From Aristolochia californica (Eukaryota; Streptophyta; Magnoliopsida; Piperales; Aristolochiaceae), in contig JARWKL010000002.1 of NCBI GenBank assembly GCA_029961685.1, positions 17,142,908 through 17,206,907 on the forward strand: DNA of 64,000 bases, in the 5' to 3' direction. Of this stretch, positions 50,401 to 61,300 are shown in pieces (the stretch's first letter is position 1; each line of letters begins with the position of its first letter). A program made the translations under genes and the position numbers. The notes under the pieces are model-generated. The model had not been told where the DNA came from and did no database searches. It saw nothing but the letters and a program-made list of their open reading frames with translations.

Positions 50401-53400
50401 ATGCCATTTGTATCTTTAACATGGTTCCAACATGCATATCCATATATAAAACATGTTAGGATCAATTAGAAATCTCTTTCCAAGCCAATAGGGTTGAACC
50501 ACTGGAATTTCCTAAACTTGGACAACCAAACTGTTGTGTTCGCTTGTGTTATGTGAATAAATTTTTAACTGAGTATTGACTCTCAATCCATAAGTCATTT
50601 CTTACAAAAAATATAGCCCGTTATGCATGATTAACCGATAAAACACTTTACAATCATCTATGATTGTTAGGGCAACCTTTTGTAAATGGGCTAAAATCAT
50701 GGCTTATTTGACTCGGGTAAATATCCCATCGCACGCTCATTTGAGAATTTAATGAGCATTTGTTGTTTGTTTTAAAAGGTTTGAATCAACATGCCATTTG
50801 CATCTTTACAATGTTTCAGGCATGCATATCCATCTAAAACATGTTAGGATCAATTAGAAATCTCTTTCCAAGACATTAGGGTTGAACTTGTGGAATTTCC
50901 CAAACTTGGAAAACAAAACTTTTGTGCTCGTTTTTTTTGTGTGAATAAATTTTCTTTACTTACATTTGTTATTGTTTTGAATTGTTTGCAAACATAAACT
51001 CTAAAATTTTTATTTTGTTGTGATCAATTTGCCTTTAATCTTTATGTTTATGAGATAAATGGAAAGTGAAAACTAAAAATTTATATTTAAGAAAAAAGTA
51101 CACATCTGAAATGGAATGGAAATGCACAAATGTAGAGAGAGAGATAATTTGAAAAAGTCTCCGTAACTTTTAGGGATTGTAAACTCTTTTAGTTTTTATG
51201 TATTTAGTTTTGCAATCATCGAGAAAATGGCTGAGGCGGGGGATTTTTAACTGAGCGAGACTCCCAATCCATAAGTCATTTCTTATAAAAATATAGCCCA
51301 TTATGCATGATTGACTGATAAATCACTTTACATTCATCTATGAATTTTAGGTCAGCTTTTTGTAAATGGGCAAAATCATTGTTTGTTTGATTCGTGTAAA
51401 TATCCCACTGTACGTTCACTTGAGAATTTAATAAGCATTTGTTGTTCGCTTTAAAAGGTTTGGATCCATAGGCCATTTGCATCTTTAACATGTTTCAAGC
51501 ATGCATATCCAGATTTAAAACAAGTGAGGATCAATTAGAAATCTCATTCGAAACCATTAGGGTTGAACTAGTCGAATTTACCAAACTTGGACAACAAAAC
51601 TTTTGTGATCGTTTGTGGTGTGTGAATAAACTTTGTTTAATTACATTTGTTACTTTTTTTAATTTTTTCCATACATAAACTCTAAAATTTTCATTTTTTG
51701 TGATCTATTTGCCTTTAATCTTTTTGTTTACGTGAGAAATGGAAAGTTAAAACTCATAGTTTTTATTTAAGAAAAAAGTATGTACCTAAAATCGAATGGA
51801 AATGCACAAATGTAAAGAGAGATAATTCCAAAAAGTTTCCTTATCTTCTAGGGATTGTAAACTCTTTTAGTTTTTATATATTTGGTTTTGTAATCATCGG
51901 GAAAAAGGGGGAGACGAGGGATTTTTAACTGAGTGTTGACTCCCAATCTATAAATCTTTTCTCACTAAATTATAGCCCATTTCACATGATTGGACGATAA
52001 ATCACTTTACAATCATCTAGGAATGTTAGGTCAACTTTTTGTAAATGGGAAAAATCATGGCTTGTTTGACTCGGGTAAAAATCCCACCGCACGTTCACTT
52101 AAGAATTTAATTGGCATTTGTTGTTCCCTTTATAAAGTTTGGATCCACTGGCCATTTACATCTCTATCAAGTTTCAAGCATGCATATCAATATTTAAAAC
52201 ATGATAGGATCAATTAGAAATCTTTTTCCAAGCCATTAGGGTTGAACTAATGGAATTTCCCAAACTTGGCCAACAAAACTTTTGTGTTCGTTTGTGGTGT
52301 GTGAATAAATTTTCTTAACTGACATTTTTTATTGTTTTTAATTTTTTCCGTACATAATCTCTAAATTTTTCTTTTTTTTGAGATCCATTTCCCTTTAATC
52401 TTTTTTTTTAAAAGATAAATGGAAAATGAAAACTCAAAGTTTTGATTTAAGATAAAAGTATACATCTAAAATTGAAATGAAATCTACAAATGTAGAGAGA
52501 GATAATTCCAAAAAGTGTCTGTAACTTTTAGTGATTGTATACTCTTATAGTTTTTATATATTAGGATTTGCAATCAAGGGGAGAAAGGGGGATGCGAGGG
52601 ATTTTTAACTGAGTGTTGACTCCCAATCCATAAGTCATTCTTACAAAAATATAGCCCGTTATGCATGATTGACTGATAAATCACTTTACAATCATCTATG
52701 ATTGTTAGGTCAGCTTTTAAAACCATGGCCCTTTTGACTCGGGTAAATATCCCACCACACGTTCACTTGAAAATTTAAGGAGCATTTTTTGTTCGCTTTA
52801 AAAGGTTTTGATCCACAGACCCTTTGCCTCTTTAACATTTTTCAAGCATGCATATCCATATTTAAAACATGTTAGGATCAATTAGAAATCTCTTTCCAAG
52901 CCATTAGGGTTGAACTAGTGGAATTTCCCAAACTTGGACAACAAAACTTTTGTGTTTGTTTGTGGTGTGTGAATAAATTTTCTTTATATACATTTGTTAT
53001 ATTTTTTACTTGTTTCCATTCAAAAAATCTAAAATTTTCATTTTTTTGTGATCTATTTCCCTTTAATCTTTTTGTTTACGAGATAAATGGAAAGTGAAAA
53101 CTCAAAGTTTTTATTTAAGATAAAAGTATTCATCTAAAATGGAAATGAAATGCACAAATGTAGAGAGAGATAATTCCAAAATATCTCTGTAACTTTTAGG
53201 GATTGTAACCACTTTTTGTTTTTATATGTTAGGTTTTGCTATCCTCGTGAAAAAGGAGGAAGCAAGGATTTTTTACTAAGTGTTGACTCTCATTCCATAA
53301 GTTATTTCTTATAAAAATAAATCCCGTTACGCATGATTGATCGATAAATCACTTTACAATTATCTATGTTTGTTAGGTCAGCTTTTTGTGAATGGGAAAA

Positions 53401-53513
53401 ATCATGGCTTGTTTTACTCGGGTTAATATCCCACCGCACGTTCACTTGAGAATTTAATGAGCATTTGTTGTTCGCTTGAAAAGGTTTGGATCCATAGGCC
53501 ATTTGCATCTTTA
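35417..53513 (+). repeat. Satellite array, ~677-bp monomer (block 4)
   Basis: The longest uninterrupted block. Tags at about 35419, 36099, 36777, 37450, 38115, 38799, 39412, 40091, 40760, 41443, 42137, 42828, 43497, 44175, 44853, 45530, 46132, 46810, 47490, 48149, 48828, 49507, 50187, 50575, 51250, 51936, 52616 and 53282. Shortened units: 38799 (lost about 80 bp after the tag), 45530 (lost the part between AAATCAC and CCCATTGCATG) and 50187 (jumps to the next monomer near 50560). The block ends at CATCTTTA, where the chimeric chromovirus begins. No gene is seen. Confidence 0.97.
50187..50574 (+). repeat. Truncated satellite monomer (~388 bp)
   Basis: The unit runs normally to GTTATGTGAATAAATTTTT near 50565, then joins AACTGAGTATTGACTC of the next unit. 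About 290 bp is missing. The join is at a T-rich stretch common to both sites (AATAAATTTT and GGATTTTTAAC), which suggests deletion at short shared sequence. Confidence 0.82.
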
Positions 53514-54350
53514 TGTTATTTTCCCTAGCCATGGATCTTGTAACTCGGCGAGGTAATTGAGAATCTAGCACGTTAGGAGGGTTTTGGATCAAACTTATAC
53601 AGCAAAGACTCCCTTTGCTTCTCCTATTATCGTTATCCTTGAAAAGGAGTTTCCTTTTTGTATTCTTCTATGTAAATAGAAGGTTAATTGTGCTAATCTG
53701 GATCACGATGGATGAAACCCCCTTTTAGCCTCACGTCAATGAGGTAGGGTTTCTCTTGGAGACTGCTACTACCGAAGTAAGAGAGGTTATGATTTTTAAC
53801 CTCCTACACTCTGAAAAGTGGTTCAAGTTTCCTCTTTCAATATGTTGCTCGAGTATCCAATCCAAACCCCTTCTCTCCCTTCTCGGATTGAGGCACAAAC
53901 CCTTCCTTCCCTCAGCTATATAGTGGAAGAGGTTAAAGTTCTTCTTTAACTCGGAAAAAAGAATTCAATTCCCTTCCTACCTTGATTCCCAATAGTCTCA
54001 TTACAAACAGAATTCAAATATGAAAATAATGAAGGATCAAATCAAGAACATACCTTGGAGTTCGTCAAGGAGACCTCCCAACCCTAGAGCTCGTCAAGGA
54101 GAACTCCCAATCCTGTTTAACCTAATTCCAGACTTGCCTTTCTTCTATTTCCTTACCCTTTAAATAGGGTATTTGACGTCATAAGTGTTTTAGGCTAACA
54201 ATGCCAATTTTACCCCTACGTCCTTGCTAATTACATAATTAATGAAAAATTAAACTAAAAGCAATATAAATAATGAAAGTTAAACTAGTGAACTCTGTGA
54301 GTCATTGCCTTCTCCTCTGGGTGACTCGGTGTGCTATTGAGTCCATAACA
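53514..54350 (-). repeat. Left LTR (3' LTR) of the chimeric chromovirus
   Basis: 837 bp, TGTTATTTTCCCTAGCC...GAGTCCATAACA, with TGTTAT/ATAACA ends. Its first roughly 430 bp match 54959-55387. Confidence 0.9.
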
Positions 54351-54688
54351 TCTGCCTCCCCTTGGAAAAAGAGTTTGTCCTCAAGCTTGTAAGCTAGGTA
54401 GACCTATTTGAAGTTGTCTAGATGCTCCCATGTAGCTGCTTCAGGTTTTGTATCTGTCCACTTAACGAGAATCTCCCACTGGTCATCGGTCAAACGGGCG
54501 TGTAACACCTCGAAGGGTGTCAGGATGATGTGTCCACTGTCCACTGGAGGAGGGAACGGAGGGGAAGTAGGCGATGACCCCTTATATGGTTTCAGGAGTC
54601 AGACGTGAAACACATCATGCAACTTTGCCATAGTAGGTAGTTGTATTTGATAGGCCACCTGCCCAACACGCCTAAGATTGGAGAAAGG
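54351..54688 (-). pseudogene. Integrase C-terminus and chromodomain remnant
   Basis: On the minus strand the order is GQVAYQIQL, AKLHDVFHV-stop-LLKPYKG (about 54630-54590), a proline-rich linker, EILVKW (about 54476-54455), AATWEHLDNFK-stop, then YKLEDKLFFQGEAD just before the LTR. This is the GPY/F-to-chromodomain end of a chromovirus integrase. Two internal stops and loss of everything upstream make it a remnant. It differs in sequence from the chromodomain at 20890, consistent with a second lineage. The purine-rich PPT (AAGGGGAGGCAGA) ends at 54351. Confidence 0.88.
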
Positions 54689-54958
54689 CACCTAGCCAAT
54701 ACTACCCAAAAGACCGGCCTATTAGGAGCGGAAGACATAGGTACTTAACCCAAGACCATAACATCACACCCACCTTCACGAGCTGACGACCACGGCAGCC
54801 ACACTCTAGCAGTTGCCACACTCTAGCGGTTGCCACACTCTTAGCGACGACCCACTCTAGTTTCTGCAAGGTCGCCCCCTCCGCTCAGGACTCTCGCAGC
54901 TTAAGACTCAAGCCGCGGAGATTCGAACTCACTATGTAGCGCTAGCTCTGATACCAAA
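54689..54958 (-). mobile_element. TRIM-like segment within the chimeric element
   Basis: 54689-54763 resembles the 113-bp TRIM LTR, from GCACCTAGCCAATACTACCC to CCATAACA, but lacks about 38 bp, mainly from the middle. 54764-54958 resembles the TRIM interior: CGAGCTGACGACCACGGC, then a short GC-rich tandem (17-bp units GCCACACTCTAGCAGTT from about 54798), GATTCGAACTCACTATG and the PBS. Where the TRIM would have its second LTR, the chromovirus LTR follows instead. Confidence 0.82.
54945..54956 (-). promoter_or_regulatory. Primer-binding site of the chimeric element
   Basis: GCTCTGATACCA on the plus strand, an exact reverse complement of the initiator tRNA-Met PBS TGGTATCAGAGC, two bases from the LTR at 54959. 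Confidence 0.9.
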
Positions 54959-55387
54959 TGTTATGGTCCCTAGCCATGGATCTAGTAACTTGGCGATGTA
55001 ATTGAGAATCCAACACGTTAGGAGGGTTTTAGATCAAAGTAATATAGCAAAGACTGCCTTTTCTTCTCCTATTATCGTTATCCTTGAAAAGGAGTTTCCT
55101 TTTTGTATTCTTCTATGTCAATAGAAGGTTAATTGTGCTAATCTGGATCACGATAGATGAAACCCCCTTTTAAACTCACGTCAATGAGGTAGGGTTTCTC
55201 TTGGAGATTGCTACTACCCATGTAAGAGAGGTTATGATTTTCTAACCCTCCTATACTCGGAAAAGAGGTTAAAGTTTCCTCTTTCAATATGCTATTCGAG
55301 TATCCAATCCAAACCCCTTCTCTTCCTGCTCGGATTGAGCACAAACCCTTCCTTCTCTCAGCTATATCGTGGAAGAGGCTAAAGCTC
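54959..55387 (-). repeat. Right LTR (5' LTR) of the chimeric element, truncated
   Basis: 429 bp, TGTTATGGTCCCTAGCC to GGCTAAAGCTC. It aligns with the first half of 53514-54350 at roughly nine bases in ten by eye, then breaks off into satellite. Confidence 0.88.
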
Positions 55388-58300
55388 ATATTTACATCTT
55401 AGATGGAATGGAAATCCACAAATGTAGAGAGAGAAAATTCCAAAAAGTCTCCATAACTATTAGGGATTGTAAACCCTTTTAGTTTTTATATATTTGGTTT
55501 TGCAATCTTTGGGAAGAAGGAGGAGGCGAGGGATTTTTAACTGAGTGTTGACTCCCAATCCATCAATCATTTCAGACCAAAATATAGCCCGTTACGATTG
55601 ATTTCCCGAAAAATCACTTTACAATAATCTATGATTGTTAAGTAATTTTTTTAAATCGCCAAAATCATGGCTTGTTTGACTCGGGTAAATATCCCACCGC
55701 ACGTTCACTTGAGAATTTATTGAGAATTTGTTGTTTGCTTTGAAAGGTTTGGATGGACATGCCATTTGCATCTTTAACAATTTTCAAGCATGCATATCCA
55801 TATTTAAAACAGGTTAGAATCAATTAAAAATCTCTTTCAAAGCCATTAGGGTTGAACTGGTGAAATTTCCCAAACTTGGACAACAAAACTTTTGGGTTCG
55901 TTGTGTTGTGTGAATAGATTTTCATTACTTACATTTGTTATTGTTTTTAATTTTTTCCATACATAAATTCTAAAATTTTCATTTTGGTGTGCTCTATTTA
56001 CCTTTAATCATTTTGTTTACGAGATAAATAGAAAGTTAATATTCAAAGTTTTGATTTAAGAAAAAATTATATATCTAAAATGGATTGGAAATGCACAAAT
56101 GTATAGAGAGATAATTCCAAAAAGTCTTTGTAACTTTTAGGGATTGTAAACTCTTTTAGTTTTTATATATTACGTTTTGCAATCATCGGGAAAAGGGAGA
56201 GGCGAGGGATTTTTAACTGAGTGTTGTCGCCCAATCAATAAGTCATTTCTTAAAACAATATAGCCGATTACACATGATTGACCGATAAATCACTTTACAA
56301 TCATCAATGATTGTTTGGTTAGCTTTTTTTAAATGGGCAAAATCATGGCTTGTTTGACTTGGGTATATATCCCACCGCACGTTCACTTGTGAGAATTTAA
56401 AGAGAATTTGTTGTTTGCTTTAAAAGGTTAGGATCCACAAGCCATTTGCATCTTTAACATGTTTCAAACATGCATATCCATATTTAAAACATGTTAGGAT
56501 CAATTAGAAGTCTCTTTACATGCCATTAGGGTTGAACTAGTGGAATTTCCCAAACTTTGACAACAAAACTTTTGTGTTCGTTTGTGGTGTGTGAATAAAT
56601 TTTCTTTAATTACATTTTTTATAGTTTTTAAATTTTTATAATATTAACTCAAAAATGTTCATTTTGATGTGATCTATCTGCCTTTAATATTTTTGTTTAC
56701 AAGATAAAAGGAAAGTGAAAACTCAAAGTTTTGATTTCAGAAAAAAGTATACATAAAAGATTGAATGAAAATACAAAAATGCAGAGAGATAATTCCTATA
56801 AGAGTCTATAACTTTTATGGATTGTAAACTCTTTTAATTTTTATAAATTAGGTTTTGCAATCATTGGCAAAAAGGGGGAGGCGCCTGATTTTTAACAGAG
56901 TGTTGATTCCCAATCTGTAGGTAATTTCTTAGAAAATTATAGCCCATTACGCATGATTGACCGATAAATCACCTTACAATCATCTATGATTTTCAAGACA
57001 GGTTTTTTTAAATGGGCAAAATCATGTCTTGTTTGACTTGGGTGAATATCCCACCGCATGTTCACTTGAGAATTTATTGAGCATTTGTTGTTCACTTTAA
57101 AAAGTTTGGATCCACAGGCCATTTTCATGTTTAACATTTTTCAAGCTTGCATATCTATATTTAAAACATGTTAGGATCAATTAGAAATCTCTTTCCAAGC
57201 CATTAGGTTTGAACTAGTGGAATTTCCCAAACTTGGACAACAAAACTTTTGTGTTCATTTTTGGTGTGTGAATAAATTTTCTTTACTTACATAAGTTATT
57301 GTTTTTAATTTTTTCCATACATAAACTTTAAAATTTGCATTCCGTTTTGATCTATTTGCCTTTAATCTATTTGTTTACACGATATATTTAAAGTGAAAAC
57401 TCAAAGTTTTGATTTAAGAAAAAAGTATACATCTAAAATGGAATGGAAATGCACAAATGTAGAGAGAGATAATTCAAAAAAGTCTCTGTAACTTTTTGGG
57501 ATTGTAAACCATTTTATTTTTTTTAAATTAGGTTTTGCAATCATCGGGAAAAAGGGGATGCGATGGATTTTTAGTTGAGTGTTGTCTCGCAATCCGTAAG
57601 TCATTTCTTACAAAATTATAGAACGTTATGCATGATTGAGCGATAAATCACTTTACAATCATCTATGATTGTTAGGTCAGTTTTTTTTAGATGGGTAAAA
57701 TCATGGCGTGTTTGACTCGGGTGAGTATCCCACCGCACGTTCTCTTGAGAATTTTTGGAGCATTTGTTGTTCGCTTTAAAAGGTTTGGATCCACAGGGTA
57801 TTTGCATCTTTAACATTTTTCAAACATGCATATCCATTTTTAAAACATGTTAGGATCAATTCAAAGTCTCTTTCCAAGCCATTAGGGTTGAACTAGTGGA
57901 ATTTCCCAAACTTGAACAACAAAACTTTTGTCTTCATTTGTGGTGTGTGAATAAATTTTCTTTACGTACATTTGTTATTGTTTTAAATTTTTTCCATACA
58001 TAAAATCTAAAATTTTTATTTCGTTGTGATCTATTTGCCTTTAATCTTTTTGTTACAAGATAAATGGAAAGTGAAAACTCAAAGTTTTGATTTAAAAAAC
58101 AAAGTATACATCTAAAATGGAATGGAAATGCACAAATGTAGAGAGAGATAATTGCAAAAAGTCTCCATAACTTTTAGGGATTGTAAACTCTTTTAGTTTT
58201 TATATATGACGTTTTGCAATCATTGGAAAAATGAGGGAGGCGAGGGATTTTTAACTGAATGTTGACTCCATATCCATAAGTCATTTCTTACAAAAATATA

Positions 58301-61300
58301 GCCCGTTACACAAAATTGACCGATAAATCACATTACAATCATCTATGATAGTTAGGTCAGCTTTTTTTAGTTGGAAAAATCATGGCTTGCTTGACTCGGG
58401 TAAATATCCCACTGCACGTTCACTTGAGAATTTAATGACCATTTTTTGTTGACTTTAAAAGTTTTGGATCAACATGCCATTTTCATCTTTAACATGTTGC
58501 AAGCATGCATATCCATATTTAAAACATTGAGGATCAATTAGAAATCTCTTTCAAAGCTATTAGGGTTGAACTAGAGGCATTATCCAAATTTGGACAAAAA
58601 ATTTTTGTGTTCGTTTGTGGTGTGTGAATAAATTTTCTTTACTTACATTTGTTATTATTTTTAATTTTTTCTATACATAAACTCTAAATTTTTTATTTTT
58701 TTGTGATCTATTTTCCTTTAATCTTTTTGTTTACAAGTTAAAAGGAAAATGAAAACTAGAAGTTTATATTTAAGAAAAAAGTTTACATCTAAAATGGAAT
58801 GAAAATTCACAAATATAGAGAGAGATAATTCCAAACAGTCTCCATAACTCTTAGTCATTGTAAACACTTTTAGTTTTTATATATTTGGTTTTGCAATCAT
58901 CGGGAAGGAGGATTTAATGAGCATTTGTTGTTCACTTTAAAAGGTTTGAATCCACAGGCCATTTGCATCCTTAACAATTTTCAAGCATGCATATCCATAT
59001 TTAAAACATGTTATGATCAATTAGAAATCTCTTTCGAAGCCATTAGGGTTGAACTGGTGGAAATTACCAAACTTGAACAAATAAATTTTGTGATTGTTTG
59101 TGGTGTGTGAATAGATTTTCTTTACTTACATTTGTTAGTTTTTTTAATTTTTTCCATACATAAACTTTAATCTTTTTGTTTACGAGATAAATAGAAAGTT
59201 AAAACTCAAAGTTTTTATTTATGAAAAAAGTATACTTCTAAAATGGATTGGAAATGCACAAATGTAGAGAGAGATAATTCCAAATATTCTTTGTAACTTT
59301 TAGGGATTGTAATCTCTTTTAGTTTTTATATATTAGGTTTTGCAATCATCGGTTAAAAGGGGAGGCAGGGGATTTTTAACGGAGTGTTGTCGCCTAATTC
59401 ATATCTCATTTCTTACAAAAATATAGCTGACTATGCAGGATTGACTGATAAATCACTTTGCAATCATCTATGATTGTTATGTCAGCTTTTTGTAAATGGG
59501 CAAAATCATGGCTTGTTTGACTCGGGTATATATCCCACCGCATGTTCACTTGTGAGAATTTAATGAGAATTTGTTGTTCGCTTTAAAAGGTTAGGATCCA
59601 CAAGCCATTTGCATCTTTAACATGTTTCAAACATGCATATCCATATTTAAAACATGTTAGAATCAATTAGAAGTCTCTTTACATGCCATTAGGGTTGAAC
59701 TAGCGGAATTTTTCACACTTTGACAACAAAACTTTTGTGTTCGTTTGTGGTTAGTGAATAAATTTTATTTAGTTACATTTTTTATTGTTTTTAATTTTTT
59801 CATAACATTAAGTCTAAAATTTTCATTTTGTTTTGATCTATCTGCCTTTAATCTTTTTTTTTACGAGATAAAGGAAGTGAATACTCAAAGTTTTGATTTA
59901 AGAAAAAAGTATACATCTAAAACTGAATGGAAATGGACAAATATAGAGACAGATAATTCCAAAAAGTCTTGGTAAATTTTGGGGATTGTAAACTCTTTTA
60001 GGTTTTATATATTTTGTTTTGCAATCATCAGGAAAAAGGGGGAGGTGAGAGATTTTTAACTGAGTGTTGACTCCCAATCCATAAGTCATTTCCTACAAAA
60101 ATATAGCCCATTATGTATGATTGACAAATAAATCACTTTACAATCATCTAAGATTGTTTGGTCAGCTTTTTGTAAATGGCCAAAATCACGGCTTGTTTGA
60201 CTCGCTTAAATATCCCACTCACGTTTACTAGAGAATTTAGCGAGCATTTGTTGCTCACTTTAAAATGTTTGGATCCACAAGCCCTTTTTATCTTTAACTT
60301 GTTTCAAGCATGCATATCCATATTTAAAACATGTTAGGATCAATTAAAAATCTCTTTTGAAAGCCATTAGGGTTGAACTAGTGGCACTTCCCAAAGTTGG
60401 ACAAAAAAACTTTTGTGTTCATTTGTGGTGTGTGATAAATTTTCTTTACTTACATTTTTTTCTGTTTTTAATTTTTTTTCATACATAACTCTAAAAGTTT
60501 CTTTTAGCGGTGATCTATTTGCCTTTAAATCTATTTGTTTACGAGATAAAAGGAAAGTGAAAACTCAAAGTTTTGATTTAAGAAAGAAATATTCATCTAA
60601 AATTGAATGGAAATGCACAAATGTAGAGAGAGATAATTCCAAAAAGTCTCCATACCTTTCAGGGGTTGTAAACTCTGTTAGTTTTGATATATTAGGTTTT
60701 ATAATCATCGGGAAAAATGAGGAGGCGGGGGATTTTTACGTGAGTGTTGACACCCAATCCATAAGTCATTTCTTACAAAAATGTAGCCCACTACACTTGA
60801 TTGACCGATAAATCACTTTACAATCATCAATGATTGTTAGGCCAGCTTTTTTAAATGGCTAAAATCATGGCTTGTTTTACTCGGCTAAATATCCCACCGC
60901 ATGTTCACTTGAGAATTTAAAAAGCATTTGTTGTTCGCTTTAAAAGGTTTGGATCCACGGGCCATTTCCATCTTTAACATGTTTCGAGCATGCATATCCA
61001 TATTTCAAACCGATTAGGATCAATTAGAAATCTCTTTCCAAGTCATTAGGGTTGAACTGAAGGAATTTCCAAAACTTAGACTACAAAACTTTTGTATTTG
61101 TTTGTGGTTGATGAATAATTTTTTTTTACTTATATTTTTTGTGGTTTTTAATTTTTTCCATACATCAACTCTAAATATTTCATTTTTTTGTGATCTCTTT
61201 GCGTTTAATCTTTTTGTTTACGAGATAAATGGAAAGTGAAAACTGAAAGTTTTGACTTAAGGAAAAAGTATACATCTAAAATGGAAAGGAAATGCACAAA

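Larger units (their letters stand above)
53514..55387 (-). mobile_element. Chimeric/deleted Ty3-gypsy chromovirus with TRIM-like leader
   Basis: Read on the minus strand: a truncated 5' LTR (55387-54959), a PBS (54956-54945), a leader and partial LTR resembling the TRIM at 35034-35416 (about 54958-54689), a fragment of integrase end plus chromodomain (about 54688-54352), a purine-rich tract and a complete 3' LTR (54350-53514). Gag, protease, RT and most of integrase are absent. The left flank is CTTTA (53509-53513); no partner exists on the right, because the right LTR is cut at half length and joins a later phase of the satellite. The LTR family is different from that of the gypsy element at 16032. 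Confidence 0.88.

Noticed and set aside
54408..54608. 66-codon plus-strand open frame
   Set aside because: It is antisense to the chromodomain remnant, whose minus-strand reading matches a known family.
54925..54958. tRNA-like 3' end (GTTCGAATC-type box and TGGTATCAGAGC on the minus strand)
   Set aside because: No cloverleaf can be built; the second motif is a primer-binding site complementary to tRNA. A similar arrangement is in the TRIM at 35265-35303.
55138..55389. 83-codon minus-strand open frame
   Set aside because: It lies inside the truncated LTR and runs into satellite; no domain.
60413..60811. 132-codon plus-strand open frame in the satellite
   Set aside because: It is the longest frame in satellite sequence, but sister monomers break it everywhere. 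It is K/F/S-rich from AT-rich DNA and has no recognisable domain.
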